This document shows positions 48,497 through 58,769 of a stretch of DNA of 64,000 nt, piece by piece. Under the pieces are notes generated by a model. The model saw only the letters and a list, made by a program, of their open reading frames with translations. It did no database searches and was not told the origin of the DNA. The stretch's first letter is position 1. Every line of letters starts with the position of its first letter. Made by a program: the position numbers and the translations under genes. Origin of the DNA: Pseudomonas haemolytica (GTDB taxonomy: Bacteria; Pseudomonadota; Gammaproteobacteria; Pseudomonadales; Pseudomonadaceae). The stretch covers positions 558,001 to 622,000 of the forward strand of contig NZ_VOIW01000003.1 in NCBI RefSeq assembly GCF_009659625.1, written 5' to 3'.

Positions 48497-49938
48497 CAGG
48501 CATCGCCCCCAAATACGTCAACGTTGCTGAACACACAGGCCGGCGACGCATGGCCGACACGTATCACCTGGTTGGGCTCGCCTTTGCCGCAGTTCGGCGT
48601 GCCCAATACCTTGAAGGTGCTGGCATCGCCGACGGCGCTGAGGTTGCGCCAGAACTGCGCGGAAATCGCCCGGTAATTGGGGTTCTTCACCACACCCTTG
48701 AGCTCGCCGTTTTCAATCAACTGGCCCCATTCGCAGCCGAACTGGAACTTGTTGCGCGCATCGTCGATGGACCACGAGCGGTTAGTCGACATCAGGATGC
48801 CGTTTTCAATGCCACCCACCAGTTGCGCGAGGCTTTTATCGCCGGCCTCGATATTCAGGTTGGCCATGCGGTCGATGGGCGGGCGGTTCCAGCCGCAGGC
48901 GCGGCTGTTGGCAACGCCAGGCAAGTCGGCGCGAAATTGCGACAACGCACCGCCCAAGGGCTTGAGCAGCAGGCCATCGCGGATCAGGAATTGCTTGCTG
49001 GCGCGGGTGCCGTCGTCGTCATGACGGTAGCTGGCCAGTTGCTCAGGGATGTCTGGGTCGAAGGTCACGTTGAGCAACGGTGAACCGTATTGCAGGTGGC
49101 CGAAGTCGCTGGCCTTCACAAAACTGGTGCCGGCATAGTTGCGCTCATCACCGAGGATGCGGTCCAGCTCCAGCGGGTGGCCGATGGATTCGTGGATCTG
49201 CAGGATCATCTGGTCAGGCATCAACAGCAGGTCACGTTGGCCGTGGGGCGTATTCGGTGCGAGCAGCAATTGCAGGGCTTCGTCGGCCACCTTGCTGGCG
49301 GCGCCCACCAGGCCGAAGCGCTGGATCACACCGGCACTGCCTTGCTGGCCGAAGTTGGTGCCGCCCAGGGTGCGGGTCTGGCTATCGTTGCCGTCGAAGG
49401 CAGTGACGCTCAGGCCGGGGAAGATGAAACGCTGGGCCTGGCGCAACTGCGCGCCAGCACTGTTGAGGTAGATCTGTTCAACCCGGGTGGTGCCCAGGCT
49501 GACTTCCCAGGTTACCAGGCGTTCATCCTTGGGCACGGCGGCAGACTCATCGCCGAGCAATTGGTAGCAATCGCTCAGGGACGGGAAAGGCTGGTCGAGG
49601 TCGGGGGACAGGTAGTCGGCAACGTCACTGGAAACCGGCTGCTGGTGCAGGTCGAGCAGGGCGTGGGGCTGGATCAACCGGGCTTGCTGTTCGGCACGCT
49701 CGAGGGCGGCTTGCAGGCCGGCCAGGGACATATCGTTGGTCGCGGCATAGGCTTCCACGCCATTGAGACGCACGGTGAGCATGGCGCCTTCATCGTGACC
49801 CAGGTGTGGCGGCTCGGCGACGTTCTTGCGTACCGACAGGTACTGGCCGGATTCGCGTACGTAGCGCAGCGAGAAGAATTCAGCGCGGGTGCGCAGGGCA
49901 CTGAAGTGCTTTTTGAGTGTGGCGTGGTGTTCGAACAT
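48496..49938 (-). CDS. TldD-like metalloprotease subunit
   Basis: A 480-residue member of the TldD family with the zinc-site sequence LQIHESIGHPLELDRILGDE (HExxxH), which marks the catalytic subunit. Other family segments: AGTSFVKASDFGHLQYGSPLLNVTFDPDIPEQLASYRHDDDGTRA and VANSRACGWNRPPIDRMANLNIEAGD. The start is ATG 49938 behind GGAAGG. It is immediately upstream of, and overlaps, the TldE-like gene; together they form a two-gene operon. It appears distinct from the housekeeping tldD that most pseudomonads carry elsewhere. Substrate unknown. Confidence 0.87.
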   Translation of the reverse strand: MFEHHATLKKHFSALRTRAEFFSLRYVRESGQYLSVRKNVAEPPHLGHDEGAMLTVRLNGVEAYAATNDMSLAGLQAALERAEQQARLIQPHALLDLHQQPVSSDVADYLSPDLDQPFPSLSDCYQLLGDESAAVPKDERLVTWEVSLGTTRVEQIYLNSAGAQLRQAQRFIFPGLSVTAFDGNDSQTRTLGGTNFGQQGSAGVIQRFGLVGAASKVADEALQLLLAPNTPHGQRDLLLMPDQMILQIHESIGHPLELDRILGDERNYAGTSFVKASDFGHLQYGSPLLNVTFDPDIPEQLASYRHDDDGTRASKQFLIRDGLLLKPLGGALSQFRADLPGVANSRACGWNRPPIDRMANLNIEAGDKSLAQLVGGIENGILMSTNRSWSIDDARNKFQFGCEWGQLIENGELKGVVKNPNYRAISAQFWRNLSAVGDASTFKVLGTPNCGKGEPNQVIRVGHASPACVFSNVDVFGGDA

Positions 49939-50050
49939 GGGGCCTTCCTTGTGGGCGGCTCGGCGCGGGCAGGCAAACAGAGTAGGCCTGGGCTGGGAGC
50001 TGATCAAGGAAAGTGTAGAGGGGAGGTTTTGTAGTGTCTTTCAGGGCCTC

Positions 50051-50122
50051 TTCGGGAGCAAGCCCCCTCCCACATTTGATTGGATTTACACAGTCAAAGG
50101 TGGGAGGGGGCTTGCTCCCGAT
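50051..50122. repeat. REPIN between betA and TldD-like gene
   Basis: Inverted pair of REP units (TCGGGAGCAAGCCCCCTCCCACA and complement) around about 23 bp (TTTGATTGGATTTACACAGTCAAAG). Confidence 0.9.
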
Positions 50123-50143
50123 GAAGGCGCCGCGGTGTATCAG

Positions 50144-51847
50144 TTACTGCGCAGTAGGACCTACTTCACGCAACGGCTTGCCACGTACCGGCGCCTCGCC
50201 TGCCACGTAGTAGTCGGCGGTGCTGCGCGGCAGCGGCTGGCGGCCACGGATCTTGTCGGCGATTTTCTCGGCGATCATGATCGTCGGCGCGTTCAGGTTG
50301 CCGGTGGTGATGATCGGCATGATCGACGCATCGACCACTCGCAGGCCCTGCATGCCATGCACGCGGCCTTCGCCATCCACTACGGCCATCTCGTCGGTGC
50401 CCATCTTGCACGAGCAGGACGGGTGGAACGCGGTTTCGGCGTGCTCACGGATGAACTTGTCCAACTGCTCATCGGTTTGCACTTCAATACCCGGGCTGAT
50501 TTCGCGGCCACGGTATTGGTCCAGTGCCGGCTGCTGCATGATTTCACGGGTCAGGCGGATGCCGTCGCGGAATTCCTGCCAGTCCTGCTCGGTGGCCATG
50601 TAGTTGAAGAGAATGCTCGGGTAGTCCCGTGGGTTCTTCGACTTCAGTTGCACGCGGCCACGGCTTGGCGAACGCATGGAGCCCATGTGTGCCTGGAAAC
50701 CGTGCTCTTTCACACCGTTGCTGCCGTTGTAGTTAATCGCTACCGGCAGGAAGTGATACTGGATGTTCGGCCATTCGAATTCCGGACGCGAGCGGATAAA
50801 GCCGCCGGCTTCGAACTGGTTGCTGGCGCCGATGCCAGTGCCGTTGAACAACCACTCGGCACCGATGGCCGGCTGGTTGTACCAAAGCAGCGACGGGTAC
50901 AGCGACACCGGTTGGGTGCAGGCGTATTGCAGGTACAGCTCAAGGTGGTCCTGCAGGTTTTCGCCGACGCCTGGCAGGTCGTGGACCACCGGGATGTCGA
51001 GGCTTTCCAGCAGTTTGGCCGGGCCGACGCCGGAGCGTTGCAGCAGTTGCGGCGAAGCGATTGCGCCGCTGCACACCAATACTTCTTTGCGTGCACGGGC
51101 TTCAACGCGCTCTTCGGCGGCGCCGATCAGGTAACGCACGCCAACCGCACGCTTGCCTTCGAACAGCACTTTGTCGGTGAGGGCGTGGGTGACGATGGTC
51201 AGGGTCGAACGCTTTTTAGCCGTGTCCAGGTAACCGCGAGCGGTGCTGGCGCGACGGCCGTTTGGCGTGACGGTACGGTCCATCGGGCCGAAGCCTTCTT
51301 GCTGGTAACCGTTCAAGTCTTCGGTACGCGGGTAACCGGCTTGTACACCAGCTTCGACCATGGCGTGGAACAGCGGGTTGTTGCCCGCTTTCGGCGTGGT
51401 CACGCTGACCGGGCCGTCGCCACCGTGGTAGTCGTTAGGGCCGATGTCGCGGGTTTCGGCTTTACGGAAATACGGCAGGCAGTCGAGGTAGGTCCAGTTT
51501 TCCAGGCCCGGCAGCTTCGACCAGTTGTCGTAGTCCATGGCGTTGCCACGGATGTAGCACATGCCGTTGATCAGCGAAGAACCACCCAGGCCCTTGCCGC
51601 GACCACATTCCATGCGGCGGCCGTCCATGTGTGGCTCTGGATCGGTTTCGTAGGCCCAGTTGTAGCGACGGCCTTGCAGCGGGAACGCCAGTGCGGCAGG
51701 CATCTGGGTACGGAAATCGAGACGGTAGTCAGGGCCGCCGGCTTCCAGCAGCAAAACGGTGACGCCTTCGTCTTCGGTCAGACGGGTCGCCAGGGTGTTA
51801 CCGGCGGAGCCGGCACCCACAATGATGTAATCGTATTCTTGGGACAT
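50144..51847 (-). CDS. betA: Choline dehydrogenase
   Basis: A 567-residue GMC-family flavoenzyme oxidising choline to betaine aldehyde at the membrane. Motifs: [22 protein letters not shown] (FAD), [34 protein letters not shown] (GMC signature 1), [17 protein letters not shown] (signature 2), [25 protein letters not shown] and the catalytic His/Asn region [22 protein letters not shown]. Last gene of the betIBA set, 143 bp after betB with a REPIN in between. BetI represses the set when choline is absent. Confidence 0.96.
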   Translation of the reverse strand: MSQEYDYIIVGAGSAGNTLATRLTEDEGVTVLLLEAGGPDYRLDFRTQMPAALAFPLQGRRYNWAYETDPEPHMDGRRMECGRGKGLGGSSLINGMCYIRGNAMDYDNWSKLPGLENWTYLDCLPYFRKAETRDIGPNDYHGGDGPVSVTTPKAGNNPLFHAMVEAGVQAGYPRTEDLNGYQQEGFGPMDRTVTPNGRRASTARGYLDTAKKRSTLTIVTHALTDKVLFEGKRAVGVRYLIGAAEERVEARARKEVLVCSGAIASPQLLQRSGVGPAKLLESLDIPVVHDLPGVGENLQDHLELYLQYACTQPVSLYPSLLWYNQPAIGAEWLFNGTGIGASNQFEAGGFIRSRPEFEWPNIQYHFLPVAINYNGSNGVKEHGFQAHMGSMRSPSRGRVQLKSKNPRDYPSILFNYMATEQDWQEFRDGIRLTREIMQQPALDQYRGREISPGIEVQTDEQLDKFIREHAETAFHPSCSCKMGTDEMAVVDGEGRVHGMQGLRVVDASIMPIITTGNLNAPTIMIAEKIADKIRGRQPLPRSTADYYVAGEAPVRGKPLREVGPTAQ

Positions 51848-51886
51848 TGAATGCACCCTCTATGAAGTGTGGTCAGGTCGGGCCAC

Positions 51887-51959
51887 ATCGGGAGCAAGCC
51901 CCCTCCCACAATTTGAATTGTGAATACCTTCAAATGTGGGAGGGGGCTTGCCCCCGATG
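51887..51959. repeat. REPIN between betA and betB
   Basis: Inverted REP pair with an inner AATTTGAATTGTGAATACCTTCAAAT. Nearly the same inner sequence occurs in the copies at 61525-61599 and 63132-63206, so these three are recent sibling copies. It lies within a likely bet transcript. Confidence 0.9.
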
Positions 51960-51990
51960 GCGGCCTCAAAGGCAACACAAAGCTCGGGAT

Positions 51991-53463
51991 TTAGAACACC
52001 GAGGCGTAGTCGCCCAGCTCAACCTGTACCGATTTGATGCGGGTGAAGTTGTTCAGCGAGCTGATGCCGTTCTCACGGCCCACACCGGATTGCTTGTAGC
52101 CGCCGACCGGCATCTTGGCGTCGGACTCGCCCCAGGCGTTGATCCAGCAGATACCCGCTTCCAACTGATGAATCACGCGGTGAGCGCGGTTCAGGTCCTT
52201 GGTCACCAGACCAGCGGCCAGGCCGAAGTCGGTGTCGTTGGCGCGGCGGATCACTTCTTCTTCGGTTTCGTAGGTGAGGATGCTCATCACCGGGCCAAAG
52301 ATTTCTTCACGCACGATGGTCATCTCATCGGTGCAGTCAGTGAACACGGTCGGGGCAACAAACGCGCCTTTGGCGAAGTCGCCATCGGTCAGACGGTCGC
52401 CGCCGCACAGTACGCGTGCGCCTTCTTCCTTACCTTTGGCGATGTAGCCGAGCACGCTTTCCATGTGGGCGAAGCTGACCAGCGGGCCGAAGTTGGTGTT
52501 TTCGTCCTGCGGGTCGCCGACACGGATGCGCGCAACGCGCTCAACGATCTTGGCTTCAAACGCAGCTTGCAGGTGCTTAGGCACGAACACACGGGTGCCG
52601 TTGGTGCAGACCTGGCCGGAGCTGTAGAAGTTGGCCATCATCGCGATGTCGGCGGCGCGATCCAGGTCGGCGTCTTCGAACACGATCAGCGGCGACTTGC
52701 CGCCCAGTTCCATGGTCACTTCCTTGAGCGAAGAGCTGGAAGCGCTGGCCATGACTTTCTTGCCGGTGTCGGTACCGCCAGTGAACGAGACTTTCTCGAT
52801 GCGCGGGTGCTCGGTCAACCAGGTGCCGACTTCACGGCCGCTGCCGGTCAAGACGTTGAACACGCCTGCCGGAACGCCAGCTTCGGTGTAGATCTCGGCC
52901 AGTTTCAGGGTGGTCAGCGAGGTGACTTCGCTTGGCTTGAAGATCATCGCGTTACCCGCGGCCAGGGCCGGTGCGGATTTCCACAGGGCGATCTGGATCG
53001 GGTAGTTCCACGCGCCGATACCGGCGACCACGCCCAGCGGCTCACGGCGGGTGTAGACGAACGAGGTGTCGCGCAGTGGGATCTGCTCACCTTCGATGGC
53101 GGGCACCAGGCCGGCGTAGTATTCCAGCACGTCAGCGCCGGTGACGATGTCGACGTATTGGGTTTCGGAGAAGGCTTTGCCGGTGTCCAGGGTTTCCAGG
53201 GCGGCCAGTTCATCGTTGCGCTCGCGCAGGATGTCAACGGCGCGACGCAGGATGCGCGAACGCTCCATGGCGGTCATGGCGGCCCAGATTTTCTGGCCTT
53301 TTTCAGCGCTGACCACGGCACGCTCGACGTCTTCTTTCGTGGCGCGTTGCACTTGGGCGAGAACTTCACCGTTAGCCGGGTTGATGGCTTCGAAGGTGGC
53401 ATCGCTGCCAGCGTCGCTGTAGCCGCCGTCAATGTAGAGTTTTTGCAGGTCGAAACGGGCCAT
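51991..53463 (-). CDS. betB: Betaine aldehyde dehydrogenase
   Basis: A 490-residue NAD(P)+-dependent aldehyde dehydrogenase converting betaine aldehyde to glycine betaine. Motifs: [71 protein letters not shown], the catalytic glutamate in [17 protein letters not shown], and the catalytic cysteine in [17 protein letters not shown]. The start is ATG 53463 with GAGGA upstream. Central gene of betIBA. Confidence 0.96.
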   Translation of the reverse strand: MARFDLQKLYIDGGYSDAGSDATFEAINPANGEVLAQVQRATKEDVERAVVSAEKGQKIWAAMTAMERSRILRRAVDILRERNDELAALETLDTGKAFSETQYVDIVTGADVLEYYAGLVPAIEGEQIPLRDTSFVYTRREPLGVVAGIGAWNYPIQIALWKSAPALAAGNAMIFKPSEVTSLTTLKLAEIYTEAGVPAGVFNVLTGSGREVGTWLTEHPRIEKVSFTGGTDTGKKVMASASSSSLKEVTMELGGKSPLIVFEDADLDRAADIAMMANFYSSGQVCTNGTRVFVPKHLQAAFEAKIVERVARIRVGDPQDENTNFGPLVSFAHMESVLGYIAKGKEEGARVLCGGDRLTDGDFAKGAFVAPTVFTDCTDEMTIVREEIFGPVMSILTYETEEEVIRRANDTDFGLAAGLVTKDLNRAHRVIHQLEAGICWINAWGESDAKMPVGGYKQSGVGRENGISSLNNFTRIKSVQVELGDYASVF

Positions 53464-53573
53464 AAAGTCCTCGCAAGTGCATAAGTGGTTGGCGTTACCC
53501 GCCGAACAGTGGGCCATGGGGTTGTGGCAACACTGAGCGGCAGACGTTCAGGGGTTGAGCGTTTATAAGTGCT

Positions 53574-54167
53574 CTAACTCACCTGCTTGGCCAATTGGAA
53601 ATCCATGTATTCGTAAGCGATCCGTTGCGCCTGCTCCGTGTCGAAAGCGTCTCCCGACAGGGCGCCGCGCAACCACAAACCGTCGATCAAAGCCGCCAGG
53701 CCGCGGGCTGCGCTGCGAGCCTCAGGCAACGGCATCGCACGGCGGAACTGGCAGCACAGGTTGGAATACAGGCGGTGATCGTTGATCCGCTGCAACCTGT
53801 GCAATGACGGGTGATGCATGCTGGTGGCCCAGAAGGCCAGCCAGGTTTTCATTGCCGGGCCGTTGACCTGGCTCGCGTCGAAGTTGCCTTCGATGATCAC
53901 CTGAAGGTGCGCCCGTGGGCTGTCATCCTTCAAGGCACGCCTGCGTTCCTGGACGTTCTCGATCAGCACATTCATCAGGTAGCGCATCGTCGCTGCGATC
54001 AGACCGTTCTTGTCCTGAAAGTAGTGACTGATGATGCCGTTCGAGACGCCTGCCAGACGCGCAATCAGCGCAATGCTGGCATCTCCCATCCCGACCTGAT
54101 CGATCGCCGTTAGCGTGGCTTCGATCAACTGCTGGCGGCGTATGGGTTGCATACCGACCTTGGGCAT
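53574..54167 (-). CDS. betI: Transcriptional repressor BetI
   Basis: A 197-residue TetR-family repressor of the bet genes, released by choline. N-terminal helix-turn-helix [55 protein letters not shown], then an all-helical ligand/dimer domain with [29 protein letters not shown], typical of BetI. First gene of the betIBA operon. A 20-bp perfect palindrome lies 70 bp upstream of its start, between it and the divergent betT gene. Confidence 0.95.
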   Translation of the reverse strand: MPKVGMQPIRRQQLIEATLTAIDQVGMGDASIALIARLAGVSNGIISHYFQDKNGLIAATMRYLMNVLIENVQERRRALKDDSPRAHLQVIIEGNFDASQVNGPAMKTWLAFWATSMHHPSLHRLQRINDHRLYSNLCCQFRRAMPLPEARSAARGLAALIDGLWLRGALSGDAFDTEQAQRIAYEYMDFQLAKQVS

Positions 54168-54237
54168 GTAGCACCTCTCCTTAGGCCTGCCGATGGGCGA
54201 CGAACGTCCGTCGGCTTGAGGGCCAGTCTATTTTGTT

Positions 54238-54257
54238 TTGATTGAACGTTCAATCAA
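54238..54257. promoter_or_regulatory. BetI operator in the betI-betT divergent region
   Basis: TTGATTGAACGTTCAATCAA is a perfect 20-bp palindrome (arms TTGATTGAAC / GTTCAATCAA). It matches the ATTGAACGTTCAAT-type sites bound by BetI in other proteobacteria. Its place between the divergent promoters fits joint control of betIBA and betT. The rest of the 334-bp intergenic region shows no further clear element. Confidence 0.8.
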
Positions 54258-54501
54258 CAAAGAATAAGATCTGCGACAAATGGTCGCTGCCTACAGAAGT
54301 TTCCTACCTGCTGGCCGCAACCGCTGACACCTGTAAAAACCCTTGAAACAGGCCAGATCAAGGCCTGCCCGCCACGTTGGTGGGGCTCAGGAATTTTCGG
54401 GGAGTCTTTATAACACCCGTCCGTCGACTGCCGAAAAATCGATGTCCCGGGATAACCGCTGCCTTGTGTTTCTCTCTCGCACTGCCTGGAGCATCTGCGC
54501 C

Positions 54502-56493
54502 ATGAGTTCTGCCTCTCTTATAAAGACCCCGCCGGAAAAGGTCCGGGTCAACGGTTGGGTGTTCTACACCTCCACCGCGCTGATTCTGTTGTTGACCGCC
54601 ATCCTGATCATCGCCCCGCAGGAGGCCGGGCGCATGCTCGGCGTAGCACAGGCCTGGCTTTCCAAAAGCTTCGGCTGGTACTACATGGTGGTGATCGCCG
54701 CTTACCTGGTGTTTGTGGTCGGCCTGGCGTTTTCGTCCTACGGAAAATTGAAACTGGGTAGTAAAGACGACACCCCGGACTTCAGCTACGGCGCCTGGGC
54801 CGGCATGTTGTTCTCGTCGGGCATCGGTATTTCGCTGTTGTATTTCGGTGCGTCCGAGCCGTTGGACCACTACTTCAACCCGCCCGAAGGCGCTGCCGCC
54901 AGCAATGGTGCGGCCCGCCAGGCGCTGCAACTGACTTTCCTGCACTGGGGCCTGCACGGCTGGGCGATCTACGCGCTGGTCGGCCTGGCCGTGGCGTACT
55001 TCGCCTACCGTCACAACCAGCCGCTGGCCTTGCGTTCGGCGCTGTACCCACTGGTGGGTGAGCGTTGGGTGAAGGGCGCGGCCGGCCACGCAGTAGACGG
55101 TTTCGGTATGTTCGTGACCCTGCTGGGGCTGGTGACCAACCTGGGGATCGGCTCGATGCAGGTGTCGTCCGGGCTGGAGAACCTGTTCGGCATGGAACAC
55201 AGCAACACCAACCTGCTGATCGTGATCATCGTGATGAGCACCGTGGCGACCATCGCTGCCGTATCGGGTGTGGAAAACGGCATTCGCCGTCTGTCCAACC
55301 TCAACATCGTATTGTTCAGTGGCTTGCTGATCTTCGTGCTGCTGTTCGGCCCCACCCTGCACCTGCTCAACGGCCTGGTGCAGAACACCGGTGATTACCT
55401 CAACGGCATCATCCTGAAAACCTTCGACCTCTATGTGTACGAAGGCGATGCCGACAAGACCGAACGCTGGATGGGCCTGTGGACCCTGTTCTATTGGGCC
55501 TGGTGGATTTCCTGGGCGCCATTCGTGGGCATGTTCATCGCACGTATTTCCCGTGGTCGTACCGTGCGTGAACTGGTGGCCGGCGTGCTGCTGATCCCGC
55601 TGGGCTTTACCCTGGCGTGGCTGTCGATCTTCGGTAACTCGGCGCTGGACCTGGTGTTGAACCACGGCGCCGTGGAGTTGGGCAAGACGGCGCTGGAACA
55701 ACCGTCCATGGCCATCTATCAATTGCTTGAGCATTACCCGGCGTCGAAAGTCGTCATCGGCGTGTCGATCTTCGTGGGCTTTGTGCTGTTCCTGACCCCG
55801 GCGGATTCCGGCGCGGTGATGATGGCCAACCTTTCCTGCAAAGGCGGCAACGTCGACGAAGATGCGCCGCACTGGTTGCGGATCTTCTGGTCGGTCGTGA
55901 TCACCCTGGTGACCATCGGCCTGCTGTTTGCCGGTAACTTCGAAGCCATGCAAACCATGGTGGTGCTGGCAGGCCTGCCGTTCTCGGTGGTGCTGATCTT
56001 GTTTATGTTCGGTTTGCACAAGGCCATGCGTCAGGATGTGGCAATCGAACAGGAGCAGGCACAGTTGGCCGAGCGTGGCCGCCGTGGTTTCAGCGAGCGC
56101 TTGACCGCCCTGGATCTGCAACCGAGCCAGGCCACCGTGCAGCGCTTTATGGACAAGCACGTAACGCCGGCGCTGGAAGAAGCTGCGGTGGCGTTGCGTG
56201 AGCAGGGCTTGGAAGTGCAGACCCTGCTGGGCAAATCCAAGCGCTGCATCGGCGTGCGTATCGAGATGGAGCAGGGCAATCCGTTTGTCTACGAGGTGAG
56301 CCTGGACGGTTACTCGGCGGCGCCGGCTGACTTGCCTGAAGAAGAACGCACCCGTTACTACCGTGCCGAGGTGTACCTGCACAATGGGCCGCAGGAGTAT
56401 GACCTGATGGGCTTTACCCAGGAACAGATCACCCGGGATGTGCTCGATCAGTTTGAAAGCCATCGGCAGCTCCTTGGCCGTGTCTATAGCTGA
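54502..56493 (+). CDS. betT: High-affinity choline transporter (BCCT family)
   Basis: A 663-residue BCCT transporter with 12 membrane helices and a long soluble C-terminal tail of about 140 residues typical of BetT. Motifs: GWVFYTSTALILLLTAILII, SYGAWAGMLFSSGIGISLLYFGASEPL, the BCCT aromatic/substrate motif WTLFYWAWWISWAPFVGMFIARISRGRTVRELV, and FLTPADSGAVMMANLS. It moves choline with H+ or Na+ across the inner membrane, feeding BetA/BetB. Start ATG 54502 follows CTGGAG at 10 bp and agrees with homologues; an in-frame ATG at 54442 would add about 20 residues. It is divergent from betI across the palindromic operator. Confidence 0.93.
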   Translation: MSSASLIKTPPEKVRVNGWVFYTSTALILLLTAILIIAPQEAGRMLGVAQAWLSKSFGWYYMVVIAAYLVFVVGLAFSSYGKLKLGSKDDTPDFSYGAWAGMLFSSGIGISLLYFGASEPLDHYFNPPEGAAASNGAARQALQLTFLHWGLHGWAIYALVGLAVAYFAYRHNQPLALRSALYPLVGERWVKGAAGHAVDGFGMFVTLLGLVTNLGIGSMQVSSGLENLFGMEHSNTNLLIVIIVMSTVATIAAVSGVENGIRRLSNLNIVLFSGLLIFVLLFGPTLHLLNGLVQNTGDYLNGIILKTFDLYVYEGDADKTERWMGLWTLFYWAWWISWAPFVGMFIARISRGRTVRELVAGVLLIPLGFTLAWLSIFGNSALDLVLNHGAVELGKTALEQPSMAIYQLLEHYPASKVVIGVSIFVGFVLFLTPADSGAVMMANLSCKGGNVDEDAPHWLRIFWSVVITLVTIGLLFAGNFEAMQTMVVLAGLPFSVVLILFMFGLHKAMRQDVAIEQEQAQLAERGRRGFSERLTALDLQPSQATVQRFMDKHVTPALEEAAVALREQGLEVQTLLGKSKRCIGVRIEMEQGNPFVYEVSLDGYSAAPADLPEEERTRYYRAEVYLHNGPQEYDLMGFTQEQITRDVLDQFESHRQLLGRVYS

Positions 56494-56552
56494 TAGTTGA
56501 AACCTGGTGGTGTCCTCACTGACACCACCTGCTCTCTGTTGAAATAGAGATC

Positions 56553-56646
56553 AAATGTGAGAGGGGGCTTGCTCCCGATAGCGGTGTGTCAGTCAGTACA
56601 TCTGTTACTGATACACCGCTATCGGGAGCAAGCCCCCTCCCACATT
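56553..56646. repeat. REPIN between betT and cbcV
   Basis: Inverted REP pair with the long palindromic inner arm (GTGTGTCAGTCAGTACATCTGTTACTGATACACC). It is the same sub-class as the copies at 41668 and 42993. The left unit has a GAGAGGGGG variant. Confidence 0.9.
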
Positions 56647-56680
56647 GACCCAGTTCCTGCAGTTGGTTTTGCAGTGTCTG

Positions 56681-57859
56681 TCAGCCCAGGTTCTTGCCTA
56701 GCAGGGCATGGTAGAGCTCACTGTCACCCAAGATCCCCACCACCTTGTTGTTGTCATGCAACACCAGCTTATTCCCTGTCTGGTAGCGAATCTGCAACGC
56801 ATCGCGCATGCCGATGTTCGAGTCCACCAGCGTCGGCACGCGGCCCAACCCTTCCACCGCTTGCCCTGGCGCCCAGTTCTGCAAATTCATCACCACGCCA
56901 TTCTGGCGTGCGCCCTGGATGGTGTTGCCTTCGGCCAGGTCCAGCCATGAGTCGCCGCCCGGATCAAGACACACCGAGCCATTCACCCGCGTGCAGTTAT
57001 CCAGGGTGCGCATCAGGCTGCGCCCGCACAGTACGTTCAACGGGTTGGTGTGGGCGACGAAGGTGCGCACATAGTCGTCTGCCGGGTTCAGCACGATCTC
57101 TTCCGGCACGCTGTACTGGATGATCTTGCCGTCTTTCATGATTGCGATACGGCTGCCCAGCTTGAGTGCCTCGTCCAGGTCGTGGCTGACAAACACGATG
57201 GTCTTGCTCAGCTTGCGTTGCAGCTCCAGCAGCTCATCTTGCAAACCCTGGCGAATCAGCGGGTCGAGGGCCGAGAAGGGTTCGTCCATCAGCAGGATAT
57301 CGGCGTCCATCGCCAGCGCACGGGCCAGGCCGACACGCTGCTGCATACCACCGGACAGCTCGTCGGGCTTCTTGTTGCGCCATTGGCTCAGGCCCACCAG
57401 TTCGAGCTTTTCATCCACCAGGGTGCGCCGTTCTTTCTCCGGGCGGCCCTGCATTTCCAGGCCGAAGCTGATGTTTTCGCGCACGGTCAGCCAGGGCATC
57501 AAGGCGAATTTCTGGAACACCATGGCGATGCGTTTGGTGCGCATCATTTTCAGCTCTGCAGGCGTGCAGGAGGCGATGTCGATCTGGCGACCTTCATGCT
57601 CCACAAACAGCTGGCCACGGCTGACAGTGTTGAGACCGTTGATGCAGCGCAGCAGGCTCGACTTGCCGGAGCCCGACAGGCCCATCAGCACGCAGATCTC
57701 GCCTTTCTCGATATCCAGGCTGGCGTTTTCAACACCGACAATCTGCCCGGTCTTTTTCAGGATCTCGTTACGGCTCATGCCCTGGTCCAGCAGCTTGAGC
57801 GCTTCACGTGGGTCTTTGGAGAAGATCACGTCGACTTTGTCGAATCGGATAATGCTCAT
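56681..57859 (-). CDS. cbcV: Quaternary-amine ABC transporter ATP-binding protein
   Basis: A 392-residue ATPase of the ProV/OpuAA type. Walker A GLSGSGKSSLLRCINGL, signature LSGGMQQRVGLARALAMDADILLMDEPFSALDP (with Walker B), and switch His in FVSHDLDEALKLGSRIAIM. N-terminal FSKDPREALKLLDQGMSRNEILKKTGQIVGVENAS is typical of the family. C-terminal residues about 290-390 form CBS-like sequence (RVPTLVDSNIGMRDALQIRYQTGNKLVLHDNNKVVGILGDSELYHAL), which in relatives senses ionic strength. It overlaps cbcW by 4 bp (ATGA). Confidence 0.95.
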   Translation of the reverse strand: MSIIRFDKVDVIFSKDPREALKLLDQGMSRNEILKKTGQIVGVENASLDIEKGEICVLMGLSGSGKSSLLRCINGLNTVSRGQLFVEHEGRQIDIASCTPAELKMMRTKRIAMVFQKFALMPWLTVRENISFGLEMQGRPEKERRTLVDEKLELVGLSQWRNKKPDELSGGMQQRVGLARALAMDADILLMDEPFSALDPLIRQGLQDELLELQRKLSKTIVFVSHDLDEALKLGSRIAIMKDGKIIQYSVPEEIVLNPADDYVRTFVAHTNPLNVLCGRSLMRTLDNCTRVNGSVCLDPGGDSWLDLAEGNTIQGARQNGVVMNLQNWAPGQAVEGLGRVPTLVDSNIGMRDALQIRYQTGNKLVLHDNNKVVGILGDSELYHALLGKNLG

Positions 57860-58701
57860 GCATCACCCCCTACTTTAGCGTCGGGTTGTTTGCAGATACG
57901 GTCGAGCATGATGGCGAGCAACACGATGGCCAGGCCCGCTTCAAAGCCCAGGGCGATATCGGCCGTGTTGAGTGCGTTGACCACCGGTTTGCCAAGGCCA
58001 TCGGCACCCACCAGCGCGGCGATCACCACCATCGACAACGACAGCATGATGCATTGGGTAATGCCGGCGGCGATGCTCGGCATGGCGTGGGGCAGTTCAA
58101 TGCGCGATAGCAACTGACGGCGCGAGCAGCCAAAGGCCTTGCCGGCGTCCATCAACTCTTGCGGCACATCGCGGATACCCAGGTAGGTCAGGCGGATAGG
58201 CGCGGCAATCGCGAACACCACCGTGGAAATCAGCCCAGGCACCACACCCAGCCCGAAGAGGGTCAGGGTAGGGATGAGGTAGACGAAGGTCGGTACGGTC
58301 TGCATCAGATCGAGCACCGGCCGCATCATGGTGTAGAACAGCGGTTTGTGCGCGGCAACAATGCCCAGCGGCACACCGATGACCACGCAGACCAGGGTGG
58401 CAAACAGCACCTGTGCGAGGGTCTCCATGGTTTCCTGCCAGTACCCCAGGTTGAGGATCAGCAGAAAGGAGGCAATGACAAATACCGTCAGGCCCCACTT
58501 GCGTTGAATGAAGTGAGCCAGCAGCGCAATCAGACCGATCAATGCCAGCGGATTGAACCAGGTCAGCGCAAACGTCACGCCGTGGATCATCGTTTCCAGG
58601 GTCGATGCGATTGCGTCGAAATAGTTGGCACCGTGTTGGGTCAACCAGTCGACGAAGGCAGCGATGTACTGGCCTAGTGGGATTTTCTGTTCAGTCAGCA
58701 T
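57856..58701 (-). CDS. cbcW: Quaternary-amine ABC transporter permease
   Basis: A 281-residue permease of the ProW/OpuAB type with about six helices. The coupling-loop region LVCVVIGVPLGIVAAHKPLFYTMMRPVLDLMQTVPTFVYLIPTLTLFGLG and RLTYLGIRDVPQELMDAGKAFGCSRRQLLSRIELPHAMPSIAAGI contain the EAA motif. Start ATG 58701 (MLTEQKIPLGQYI). Middle gene of cbcXWV, 68 bp after cbcX; its stop overlaps the cbcV start. Confidence 0.95.
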   Translation of the reverse strand: MLTEQKIPLGQYIAAFVDWLTQHGANYFDAIASTLETMIHGVTFALTWFNPLALIGLIALLAHFIQRKWGLTVFVIASFLLILNLGYWQETMETLAQVLFATLVCVVIGVPLGIVAAHKPLFYTMMRPVLDLMQTVPTFVYLIPTLTLFGLGVVPGLISTVVFAIAAPIRLTYLGIRDVPQELMDAGKAFGCSRRQLLSRIELPHAMPSIAAGITQCIMLSLSMVVIAALVGADGLGKPVVNALNTADIALGFEAGLAIVLLAIMLDRICKQPDAKVGGDA

Positions 58702-58769
58702 GGTAGTGAATGTCCACATGCGAAGGGAAAACATCCCGGGCCAGCGCACCGGCCCGGGGTCAGCGGGTG

